This document shows positions 32,608 to 40,241 of a DNA stretch of 64,000 nucleotides, piece by piece. Made by a program: the position numbers and the translations under genes. The stretch comes from Bradyrhizobium sp. CSA112 (GTDB lineage: Bacteria > Pseudomonadota > Alphaproteobacteria > Rhizobiales > Xanthobacteraceae), in contig NZ_JAACFS010000001.1 of NCBI RefSeq assembly GCF_029051645.1, positions 744,001 to 808,000 of the forward strand, given 5' to 3'. Every line of letters begins with the position of its first letter. Position 1 is the stretch's first letter. A model generated the notes under the pieces. The model had not been told where the DNA came from. It did not search any database and worked only from the letters and a program-made list of their open reading frames with translations.

Positions 32608-33843
32608 ATGTCATCGCCTTCCAAAAAAATCACCGTCATCGGCGCCGGCCCTGCCGGCCTGATGGCCGCCGAAGTGCTCGCGCAAGGCGGTGCATACGTC
32701 ACCGTCTACGACGCGATGCCTTCCGCCGGCCGCAAGTTCCTGATGGCCGGGCGAGGCGGGCTGAACCTCACGCATAGCGAGCCATTGTCGCAGTTCCTCG
32801 CCCGCTACCGCGAGGCAACGCCGCATTTGAAAGCCGCCATCGAGGCGTTTCCGCCGCAAGCGTTGCGCGACTGGAGCGAAGCGCAGGGGCAGGAGACATT
32901 TGTCGGCTCCAGCGGCCGGGTGTTTCCGAAAGCGTTCAAGGCCTCGCCCTTGCTGCGCGCGTGGCTGCGGCGGCTGGACTCGATGGGCGTGCGTTTGGTG
33001 CTGCGTCACCGCTGGACCGGCTGGGACGAGCAGGGGCATCTGCGCTTTCAAACGCCGGATGGACCGCGCGTTGTCGAGCCGCGCGCGACCGTGCTGGCGC
33101 TCGGCGGCGCAAGCTGGCCGCGGCTGGGCTCCGATGGCGCATGGGTGGAGATTCTTGCGGCTAGAGGCGTGCATATATCGCCGCTGCGGCCAGCGAATTC
33201 CGGCTTCACCGTCTCCTGGTCCGACATCTTTCGCGATCGATTTGAAGGCCAGCCGCTCAAGGCCGTGGCACTGACATTCGACCAGCATACGGTACGCGGT
33301 GAAGCCATCATCACCCGCAGCGGCATCGAAGGTGGCGCGATCTATGGACTCTCGGCCGAGTTGCGCGAGGCGATCCTGCGCGATGGACAGGCCACGCTGA
33401 ACATCGCCTTGCGTCCCGACGCGGCGATCGGAGAACTGACCGCGAAATTGTCGGCTGCGAAGCGCAAACAGTCCTTCTCGAACTTCCTCCGCAAGGCAGC
33501 AAATCTCTCTCCCGTCGCCATCGGGCTGTTGCAGGAGGCCGCCAAAGCATCCGGGATGTCGCTAGCTTCGCTTTCCCCAGCGGATCTTGCCCGTTTGATC
33601 CAGGCGGTGCCCGTGCAGCTCAACAGTATGTCGCCGATCGCGCGCGCGATTTCCACCGCGGGCGGAATATCGTTCGACGAACTCGATGACGCTTTCATGC
33701 TCCGCCGCTTGCCCGGCGTGTTCGCGGCGGGTGAGATACTCGACTGGGAAGCGCCAACCGGCGGCTATCTCCTGCAGGCGTCGTTCGCGACGGGCGCAGC
33801 AGCGGGGCGGGGTGCGCTGAAGTGGCTGGAGCGTAAAATCTAA
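32608..33843 (+). CDS. BaiN/HI0933-type flavoprotein (TIGR03862 family)
   Basis: 411 residues from the ATG at 32608. The FAD fold ITVIGAGPAGLMAAEVLAQGG is followed by the family signature GRKFLMAGRGGLNLTHSE. The C-terminal LDWEAPTGGYLLQASFATGAAAG closes the FAD site. Members of this family are widespread NAD(P)/FAD oxidoreductases; BaiN reduces bile-acid intermediates, but most have no assigned substrate. An upstream frame extension lies in repeat F2 and was not used. It appears to be a single gene. Confidence 0.9.
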   Translation: MSSPSKKITVIGAGPAGLMAAEVLAQGGAYVTVYDAMPSAGRKFLMAGRGGLNLTHSEPLSQFLARYREATPHLKAAIEAFPPQALRDWSEAQGQETFVGSSGRVFPKAFKASPLLRAWLRRLDSMGVRLVLRHRWTGWDEQGHLRFQTPDGPRVVEPRATVLALGGASWPRLGSDGAWVEILAARGVHISPLRPANSGFTVSWSDIFRDRFEGQPLKAVALTFDQHTVRGEAIITRSGIEGGAIYGLSAELREAILRDGQATLNIALRPDAAIGELTAKLSAAKRKQSFSNFLRKAANLSPVAIGLLQEAAKASGMSLASLSPADLARLIQAVPVQLNSMSPIARAISTAGGISFDELDDAFMLRRLPGVFAAGEILDWEAPTGGYLLQASFATGAAAGRGALKWLERKI

Positions 33844-33846
33844 CCA

Positions 33847-33930
33847 CGTCATTGCGAGCGAAGCGAAGCAATCCATATCAGCACAAGCGGAGGAATGGAT
33901 TGCTTCGTCGCTTCGCTCCTCGCAATGACG
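33847..33930. repeat. Palindromic repeat, family B copy 2
   Basis: cgtcattgcgagcgaagcga and tcgcttcgctcctcgcaatg followed by acg form the arms, with agcaatccat / atggattgct inside. It lies between the converging flavoprotein and PLP-enzyme genes. Confidence 0.92.
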
Positions 33931-33946
33931 GTAGTGGGCGGATGCA

Positions 33947-35029
33947 TTACCGCAGCTTCCCCCGTGCCGCGACCGGCAGCGTCCCGATGATCTCATCGCC
34001 GCGCACCATCACCACCTCGTCCATCATGTTGACGACGACGCAGACATGGTTGGGCACAATCCGCACGACGTCGCCGACGGCAGGCCTGGTGTTGCTGCGG
34101 GCCAGATCGAGAAAGCCGTGCTCTTCGGCGAAGCGTGCAATCTTCGCTTCTGGGTGCTCCAGGATCAACCCGTAACCGTCGAGCCCGCCGCCGGGATCTG
34201 AGGTCAGCGTCTTCGAGCCGGCGTCGAGGATGCCGCGGTCCGGGCCGGCGCGGCTGACCACGGTGGAATAGATATTGAGAGCGCAATCGTCCCATTCGGC
34301 GACGCCGGCGGCGACCTGCATGCGGTCGTTGTAGATATAGGTGCCGGGACGATGCTCGGTCGCGCCCTTGAGTTTGCCGAGGTTCTTCAGGTTCGGCGAG
34401 CCGCCGGTCGAAACCATCGTCGCATCGAGCCCGTGCGCACGGACACCGGCCAGCGCCTCGTCGAAGAATTTCTGTGCTTCGCCCCAGCCGGTTTCGGTCG
34501 GGTACAGCATGAAGCCCGCAAACTGTAGTCCCTTGGAGCCCGCGATCTCGCGCGCCAGCGCAATGGCCTCAGTCGGGGTTTCGACACCGGCGCGCTTGCG
34601 GCCCGTATCGCATTCGACCACGACCGAGAGTGGACGTCCCGACGCGGCGGCGGCCTGCGGCAGGCCGGCAATCACGGTCGAATTGTCGGCCGCGACCGTC
34701 ATGTTGGCCTTGCCCTGCAGCGCCGCGAGGCGGGCCATCTTTTCCTCACCGATCAGATTGTAGCTGATCAAAATGTCGTCGATCCCGGCCTCCGCCATCA
34801 CTTCGGCCTCGCCGAGCTTCTGGCAGGTGATGCCCTTGGCGCCGGCCGCGACCTGCATCTGCGCCAATAGCGGGCTCTTGTGGGTCTTGATGTGCGGCCG
34901 GTTGGCAACGCCGGCCGTGTCGCAGGCCACCTGGATGCGCGCGATGTTGCGCTCGACGCGGTCCATGTCGATCACTGCGCAGGGCGTGCCGTATTCACGG
35001 GCGATTTTTGCGGCGAGGGGGGTGGTCAT
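33947..35029 (-). CDS. D-threonine aldolase / D-serine dehydratase family PLP enzyme
   Basis: A 360-residue fold-type III PLP enzyme. The PLP lysine lies in RPHIKTHKSP, and the barrel continues with ITCQKLGEAEVMAEAGIDDILISYN. The C-terminal metal site reads PNHVC: a His-x-Cys pair as in zinc D-serine dehydratases, whereas bacterial D-threonine aldolases have His-x-Asp. It could therefore be a dehydratase of a D-hydroxyamino acid rather than an aldolase; that choice is inferred. Single gene. Confidence 0.87.
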   Translation of the reverse strand: MTTPLAAKIAREYGTPCAVIDMDRVERNIARIQVACDTAGVANRPHIKTHKSPLLAQMQVAAGAKGITCQKLGEAEVMAEAGIDDILISYNLIGEEKMARLAALQGKANMTVAADNSTVIAGLPQAAAASGRPLSVVVECDTGRKRAGVETPTEAIALAREIAGSKGLQFAGFMLYPTETGWGEAQKFFDEALAGVRAHGLDATMVSTGGSPNLKNLGKLKGATEHRPGTYIYNDRMQVAAGVAEWDDCALNIYSTVVSRAGPDRGILDAGSKTLTSDPGGGLDGYGLILEHPEAKIARFAEEHGFLDLARSNTRPAVGDVVRIVPNHVCVVVNMMDEVVMVRGDEIIGTLPVAARGKLR

Positions 35030-35060
35030 GCTCTGCTCTCTGTTGAAAATCGTATGAACC

Positions 35061-35143
35061 CGTAGGAAGGGTGGAGCGAAGCGATACCCATCAATGCCAG
35101 TGCGTGTGGCGATGGGTATCGCTGCGCTCCACCCATCCTACGC
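35061..35143. repeat. Palindromic repeat, family G copy 1, supplying the uup stop codon
   Basis: Arms cgtaggaagggtggagcgaa and gctgcgctccacccatccta with cgatacccatc / gatgggtatcg inside. The uup stop codon (35138-35140) falls within the right edge. A second copy lies at 63288-63372. Confidence 0.85.
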
Positions 35144-36952
35144 CTGCTCTATCTCTTCGCGCAAAACTTCAAGCTCCAGCCACCGGTCTTCGGCAGCGGA
35201 AAGCTCTTCCTGCGCCTTCGCCATCGCGGCGGAGGCCGCGTCGAACTTCTTGCGATCCTTGGCGTAGAGGTCGGGATCGTCAAGCAGCTTCTGCTGTTTC
35301 GCGATCTCGGCGTGCAGCTTTGCGATCGTCTTCGGAAGGGTTTCCAGCGCGTGTTTTTCGTTGAAATTCAACCGGCGTTTTTGCGCCGCGGAAGGGGTGG
35401 CAGCCTTGGCCTCTTTCTTTTCTTCAACCGTCGCTGGTGCCTTTGGCGCCTCCCGCGTCAAATCCTCGCCGCGCTGGGCCAGCATGTCGGTGTAGCCGCC
35501 GGCATATTCGATCCAGCGGCCGTTCCCCTCGGGCACGATCACGGACGTCACCACCCGATCGAGGAAATCGCGGTCGTGGCTGATCAGGATTACGGTGCCC
35601 TCGTAGTCGCCGAGCATTTCCTCCAGCACGTCAAGCGTCTCGAGATCGAGATCGTTGGTCGGCTCGTCCAGCACCAGCAGGTTCGACGGCTTTGCCAGCG
35701 CGCGCGCCAACATCAAGCGGCCGCGCTCGCCGCCGGAGAGCGCTTCCAGCGGCGTGCCGCGCTGTTCCTGCGCGAACAGGAAATCCTTCATGTAGCCGAT
35801 GACATGCCTGGGCTTGTCGCCGACCATGACGTGGTCGCCGCGGCCGCCGGTCATGGCCTCGGCCAGCGTCGATTTTGGATCGAGGCTTTCGCGGTGCTGG
35901 TCGAGCGTCGCCATTTCGATATTGGCGCCGAGCCGCAGCGAGCCGCTGTCCGGCGGATCGTTGCCGACCAGCAGATGGACCAGCGTGGTCTTGCCGGCGC
36001 CGTTGGGCCCGACGATGCCGATCCGGTCGCCGCGCTGGACGCGGATCGAAAAACCTTCGACGATCTTGCGGTCGCCATAGGCCTTGCTGATGTTCTTGGC
36101 CTCGATGACGAGCTTGCCCGATTTGTCGGCTTCCGCCGCGGCGAGATTGGCATTCCCGGTCGCGCCGCGATAATTGCGCCGCTGGTCGCGCAGCGCGTGC
36201 AGATTGCCGAGCCGCTTGACGTTGCGCTTGCGACGGCCGGAGACGCCGTAGCGCAGCCAGTGCTCTTCATTGACGATCTTGCGGTCGAGCTTGTGCTGGT
36301 CGCGCTCTTCTTCCGCCAGCACCTCGTCGCGCCAGGCTTCGAACGCGGAGAAGCCGCGGTCGATCTGCCTGATCTGGCCGCGATCGAGCCAGGCGGTCGA
36401 ACGCGACAGATTGGAGAGGAAGCGGCGATCGTGGCTGATGAGGACAAGCGCGCAACGGCGGCTCGCCAGTTCGCTTTCCAGCCATTCAATGGTCGGAAGG
36501 TCGAGATGGTTGGTCGGCTCGTCCAAGAGCAGGATGTCGGGCGAGGGCGCCAGCACGCGTGCCAGCGCCGCGCGGCGGGCCTCGCCGCCCGAGACGTGCG
36601 CGGGGTCTTCATCGCCGGAAAGCCCGAGCTGCTCGACGAGATAGCGCGCCTGGTAATGATCGTCGCCCGGGCCGAGGCCTGCCTCGACGTAGGCCAGCGT
36701 CGTCTTGTGGTCGCCGAAATCAGGCTCCTGCGGCAGATAGCGGATGGTGGCGCCCGGCTGCACGAAGCGGCTGCCGCCATCGGGCTCGACGAGGCCGGCG
36801 GCAATCTTGAGCAGCGTCGATTTGCCGGAGCCGTTGCGCCCGATCAGGCAGACGCGCTCGCCCGATGACACCGACAGTTCGACGCCCGACAGCAGCGGCG
36901 TGCCGCCAAACGTCAGCCTTATATCCTTCAACTGGATCAGCGGTGGCGCCAT
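35138..36952 (-). CDS. uup: ABC-F family ATPase Uup
   Basis: 604 residues from the ATG at 36952. Two soluble ABC domains are present: first Walker A GRNGSGKST, signature VSGGEARR, Walker B LLLDEPTNHLDLPTIEW; second Walker A GPNGAGKTT, signature LSGGERGR, Walker B LVLDEPTNDLDLETL. No membrane segments are present. A Lys/Glu-rich C-terminal coiled coil (KRRLNFNEKHALETLPKTIAKLHAEIAKQ) is the Uup DNA/ribosome-binding tail. ABC-F proteins act on ribosomes; Uup also affects transposon excision and replication-fork handling. It starts four bases after the YaiI-like gene. Confidence 0.94.
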   Translation of the reverse strand: MAPPLIQLKDIRLTFGGTPLLSGVELSVSSGERVCLIGRNGSGKSTLLKIAAGLVEPDGGSRFVQPGATIRYLPQEPDFGDHKTTLAYVEAGLGPGDDHYQARYLVEQLGLSGDEDPAHVSGGEARRAALARVLAPSPDILLLDEPTNHLDLPTIEWLESELASRRCALVLISHDRRFLSNLSRSTAWLDRGQIRQIDRGFSAFEAWRDEVLAEEERDQHKLDRKIVNEEHWLRYGVSGRRKRNVKRLGNLHALRDQRRNYRGATGNANLAAAEADKSGKLVIEAKNISKAYGDRKIVEGFSIRVQRGDRIGIVGPNGAGKTTLVHLLVGNDPPDSGSLRLGANIEMATLDQHRESLDPKSTLAEAMTGGRGDHVMVGDKPRHVIGYMKDFLFAQEQRGTPLEALSGGERGRLMLARALAKPSNLLVLDEPTNDLDLETLDVLEEMLGDYEGTVILISHDRDFLDRVVTSVIVPEGNGRWIEYAGGYTDMLAQRGEDLTREAPKAPATVEEKKEAKAATPSAAQKRRLNFNEKHALETLPKTIAKLHAEIAKQQKLLDDPDLYAKDRKKFDAASAAMAKAQEELSAAEDRWLELEVLREEIEQA

Positions 36953-36956
36953 CGTT

Positions 36957-37454
36957 TTAGCCCTGGTTCGGCACAGGCTGCTGCGCCCGCTGGCGCTGGA
37001 TGCGGCGGATGGCCTGGTCGAGCGCGGACAGGAAGGCCGAGCGATCGCGCGGGGCAAACGACCTTGGGCCGCCGGTTACTTCGCCCGACGAGCGCAGATC
37101 GGTCATCAGGTTGCGCACCGCCAGTGTCATGCCGATCGACGCTTCCGTGAACGGCTTGCCGTTCGGCGCGATCACCTCGGCTCCCGTTTTCACGCAGCGG
37201 CTGGCGAGCGGGATATCCGATGTGATGACGATGTCGCCTTTTCCCGCGCGCTCGGCGATCCAGTCGTCGGCTGCGTCCATTCCGGAACCTGCGGCGATGC
37301 GCTCAATCAGCGGATCCTGAGGCACGCGGATGAAATTTCCCGCGACCACGCTGACCGGCAGGCGGTGCCGGGTCGCGACGCGATAGATCTCGTCCTTCAC
37401 CGGGCAGGCGTCGGCATCGACATAGATGCGGGTCAGGTTTGCGTCAGGCAGCAT
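36957..37454 (-). CDS. YaiI/YqxD family protein (UPF0178)
   Basis: 165 residues with the family opening [21 protein letters not shown] and the core [37 protein letters not shown]. The conserved aspartates (DADACP and TSDIPLA) suggest a PIN-like, nuclease-type fold, but no activity is established for the family. The start at 37454 is chosen from the family N-terminus; the frame extends upstream with non-conserved sequence. It is co-transcribed with uup. Confidence 0.9.
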   Translation of the reverse strand: MLPDANLTRIYVDADACPVKDEIYRVATRHRLPVSVVAGNFIRVPQDPLIERIAAGSGMDAADDWIAERAGKGDIVITSDIPLASRCVKTGAEVIAPNGKPFTEASIGMTLAVRNLMTDLRSSGEVTGGPRSFAPRDRSAFLSALDQAIRRIQRQRAQQPVPNQG

Positions 37455-37608
37455 AAGTTGGATTCGTTCCGTATTCTTGCCCGCGGGTGGTACTCCATCA
37501 GATGCCAAAATGCGAGGGGAACAGCGCCTGGAACACGCTTGCCACGGCACATTCTTCGCGTACGATAACCCGAAGAAATAACAACAAAATCAGAGGAAAC
37601 CGGAGAGC

Positions 37609-38409
37609 ATGATCCGCCGGCTCGAACCCTATCGCGTCCAGGCCTTCAACACCGCCAAGCAATCCGAAAACAAGATGCACGACGACACCGTGGCAAAGCG
37701 GTTCGGATTCTCAGGCGGGCTGGTGCCGGGCGTCGACGTGATGGCCTATATGATGCACCTGCCGGTCGCAAAATGGGGCCGGCCCTTCCTTGAGCGCGGC
37801 CTGATCGACGCCCGTTTCGTCAAGCCGGTCTATGACGGCGAGATGGCCGAACTCACGGCGGAAGAAAGCAATAGCGTGCTTTCGATTGAGGTGCAGAGCC
37901 GCGGCGAGCTTTGCGCCACCGGCACCGCGTCATTGCCGGCGTCCGCGCCACCGTTCTCGCTCGGCGACTACAGGGAGGTCGCGGCCGCAGCGGAGCGCAA
38001 GCCGGTCAACGCGGCTTCATATGAAGTCGGCCAATGGCTCGGCACCACACCGCGGGACTGGGCGGGCGATGCCGCCCGCCAATATCTTGATGATATCAGG
38101 GAAGCCGATCCGATCTACGCGAGGGAGGGCCTGAGTCATCCCGGCCTGCTGCAGCGGGTGATGAACCGGGCGCTGGTCGACAACGCCATCCTGGGCCCGT
38201 GGATTCATGTCGGCAGCCGCATGCAGCTTTTGTCGGCCGCAAAGGCCGGCGACGTGATCACGGCCCGCGCGAAGGTGATCGGCAATTACGACAAGAAGGG
38301 CCACCGCTTCGTCGAACTCGATGCGCTGGTGGTCGCCAACGGCGACACGCCGCTGGCGCATTGCCACCACATCGCGATCTACCAGCCGCGCGAACAGGCG
38401 GCGGCGTAG
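37609..38409 (+). CDS. Hotdog-fold (MaoC-like) hypothetical protein
   Basis: 266 residues, cytoplasmic. The N-terminal half resembles a hotdog domain (KMHDDTVAKRFGFSGGLVPGVDVMAYM), and the C-terminal half has a second hotdog-like stretch (GLSHPGLLQRVMNRALVDN, GDVITARAKVIGNYDKKGHRFVELD). Double-hotdog proteins include dehydratases and thioesterases acting on CoA thioesters. No catalytic motif can be assigned with confidence. The ATG follows CCGGAGAG. Confidence 0.75.
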   Translation: MIRRLEPYRVQAFNTAKQSENKMHDDTVAKRFGFSGGLVPGVDVMAYMMHLPVAKWGRPFLERGLIDARFVKPVYDGEMAELTAEESNSVLSIEVQSRGELCATGTASLPASAPPFSLGDYREVAAAAERKPVNAASYEVGQWLGTTPRDWAGDAARQYLDDIREADPIYAREGLSHPGLLQRVMNRALVDNAILGPWIHVGSRMQLLSAAKAGDVITARAKVIGNYDKKGHRFVELDALVVANGDTPLAHCHHIAIYQPREQAAA

Positions 38410-38416
38410 CGCGACG

Positions 38417-38449
38417 CGTCATTGCTGGGCTTGACCCGGCAATCCATCC
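38417..38449. repeat. Short repeat, family I copy 2, at the 3' end of the AraC gene
   Basis: cgtcattgctgggcttgacc followed by cggcaatccat matches the copy at 31326. The AraC-type gene reads into it: its last ten codons and stop (from 38419) lie inside the repeat, so the tail GLPGQAQQ is repeat-derived. Confidence 0.65.
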
Positions 38450-39480
38450 GCTGCGAGAGGCTGTTCCTCCCTGGCCTGCCGCCATGTCGCGGGCGGCGAG
38501 CCGACCACTCGTCGGAACGCGCGGTTGAACGCCGCATCGGAATCATATCCGACGCGTCCGGCGATCTCAGCGACGCCAAGCGTGCTGTCCTGCAACAGGT
38601 GCTGCGCCAAATGCATCCGCCACCCCGCGAGATACTGGATCGGCGATTCGCCGACCAGTTCGACGAAGCGTTTGGCGAGCGCCGCCCGCGAGACTCCGAC
38701 TTCCCTTGCAAGCGCTTCGACGGTCCACGGGCGCTCCGGCTGCGCATGAAGCCGGGTGAGCGCGGGACCCACCTGGGGATCGTACAGGCCCGCCAGCCAA
38801 CCGCCGCCATGGCCCTGTGTCGCAAACTGCAACTGCCACCGCAGCAGTTCGAGAAAGAGCGACTCGGCTAATCGTGCCAGCACGGCACGATTACCGGGTC
38901 CCGGCGTTGCGGTTTCGCTCATCAGGTAGCGCACTGACGCCCGCCACCACTCCTTCTCCTGCGGATGCGTGATCGTCTGCACACGCCTTCCGGTGCCATC
39001 CAGCGTCTCAAGCGTAAGGGCGTCTTCGCGCGAGCGGACGCAAAGAATCGCCGGCAGCGATTTCAGCAGCGGATCGAAGCGCTGATCGGCGTGCAGAAAG
39101 CCGCAGATGAAGCGCGCCGGCGGCCCGCCGCCGCCGTGATTCACGACCGTGATCTGCTCTGCGGAGGGCTTCGAATAGATGTCCTGTATCGGGACAGGCG
39201 CCAGCTCAGGGTCGCTGGTCATCACATGCTGATCGCCGCGCGGGAAGACGATCACATCGCCGCTTTCGATGTGGATTGGAGGCAATGCCCCTGATGTCAC
39301 CAGACAACTGCCCTCGGTGACCACATGAAAGGGGGTTACCGATCCTTCGGAGGATTGCAGGCGCGCCGCAAGCAGTGCCGGCGGGGATGAAAGAATGGCC
39401 CACGGATGCGTGAACTCCGCGCGAAAATGAATCGTTCCGGACAACCGCACGACGCGCAGGACTTCCGACAATACGTCCAC
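38419..39480 (-). CDS. AraC-family regulator with cupin sensor domain
   Basis: About 353 residues. The N-terminal cupin (HFRAEFTHPWAI, VVTEGSCLV, HIESGDVIVFPRGDQHVM) is of the AraC_binding/cupin_6 type. The C-terminal double helix-turn-helix runs from WTVEALAREVGVSRAALAKRFVELVGESPIQYL to LGVAEIAGRVGYDSDAAFNRAFRRVVGSPPATWR. No ATG fits the N-terminus. A GTG at 39480 (VDVLSEVLRVVRLSG) matches how homologues begin; a TTG at 39555 is the alternative. The divergent neighbour is a rhodanese gene. Its last codons come from a repeat. Confidence 0.85.
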   Translation of the reverse strand: MDVLSEVLRVVRLSGTIHFRAEFTHPWAILSSPPALLAARLQSSEGSVTPFHVVTEGSCLVTSGALPPIHIESGDVIVFPRGDQHVMTSDPELAPVPIQDIYSKPSAEQITVVNHGGGGPPARFICGFLHADQRFDPLLKSLPAILCVRSREDALTLETLDGTGRRVQTITHPQEKEWWRASVRYLMSETATPGPGNRAVLARLAESLFLELLRWQLQFATQGHGGGWLAGLYDPQVGPALTRLHAQPERPWTVEALAREVGVSRAALAKRFVELVGESPIQYLAGWRMHLAQHLLQDSTLGVAEIAGRVGYDSDAAFNRAFRRVVGSPPATWRQAREEQPLAADGLPGQAQQ

Positions 39481-39673
39481 AATCCGATCCCAAATTCCTG
39501 CTGTCGGCACGCCCGCGGGCTGGCGAAAGCCTTTCAGAATGCACGCACTAGTCAAGCGCTATAGCGTCGCGGCAAAGCTTCCTGGAGCCGTGGTCATTGC
39601 ACTATTGGCCAAGCCTCGCCACATACTGCGCCATTATCTGTGCCCACGATAAAACAGCATACGGGAGAATACG

Positions 39674-40054
39674 ATGCCGAGTTCAGTGAAGGATTTACTT
39701 GCAGCGGCTACCAGCTCCGTTCCAGGGATCAGCCCGCAGGACGCGAAAGCCCTGATCGAGCGCGGCCAGGTCCTGGTGGTCGATGTGCGCGACGGGCTTG
39801 AGTTACAGAGCACCGGCAAGGTTCAGGGGGCGAAACACGTCTCGCGCGGCATGCTCGAATTCAAGGCGGATCCTGACAGCCCCTATTATGACAATGCGTT
39901 CGATCGGGAAAAAACCGTAATCGTCTACTGCGCCTCCGGCGGCCGGTCCGCGCTGGCGGGCAAGACCTTGCAGGACATGGGCTACAAGGACGTGCGCAAT
40001 CTCGGCGGCTTCAAGGGCTGGGCCGAAAGCGGCGGCGCGGTCGAGAAGGTCTGA
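39674..40054 (+). CDS. Rhodanese-like sulfurtransferase
   Basis: A 126-residue single-domain protein. The opening strand VLVVDVRDGLELQSTGKVQGAKHVSRGMLEF and the active-site loop VYCASGGRSA, with a catalytic cysteine, are complete. The family's final GYKDVRNLGGFKGWAESGG is present. It lacks a signal peptide, so it should act in the cytoplasm, moving sulfur from thiosulfate-like donors. It is divergent from the AraC regulator, with about 190 bases for shared control. Confidence 0.93.
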   Translation: MPSSVKDLLAAATSSVPGISPQDAKALIERGQVLVVDVRDGLELQSTGKVQGAKHVSRGMLEFKADPDSPYYDNAFDREKTVIVYCASGGRSALAGKTLQDMGYKDVRNLGGFKGWAESGGAVEKV

Positions 40055-40110
40055 CCAATAGCGAGCAGACGGCTCGGCAATGACCAGGCTTGGCCCATCA
40101 ATCCACCAAT

Positions 40111-40214
40111 CGTCATGCCCCGCGAAGGCGGGGCATCCAGTACGCCGCGGCCTCTCGATTCCATCGCTTACATCTGTGGAATACTGGATCGCCCGCTTTC
40201 GCGGGCGATGACAG
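40111..40214. repeat. Palindromic intergenic repeat, family D copy 1
   Basis: cgtcatgccccgcgaaggcg followed by gggcatccagtacgccg, then gatactggatcgcccgcttt followed by cgcgggcgatgaca. It lies between the converging rhodanese and CoxL-like genes. A second copy is at 54183-54284. Confidence 0.9.
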
Positions 40215-40241
40215 TTTTCTGTGTGGCGAGTAGTGGGCCCC

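Noticed and set aside
35312..36868. Long plus-strand frame opposite uup
   Set aside because: It is the complement of two clear ABC domains and has no domain of its own.
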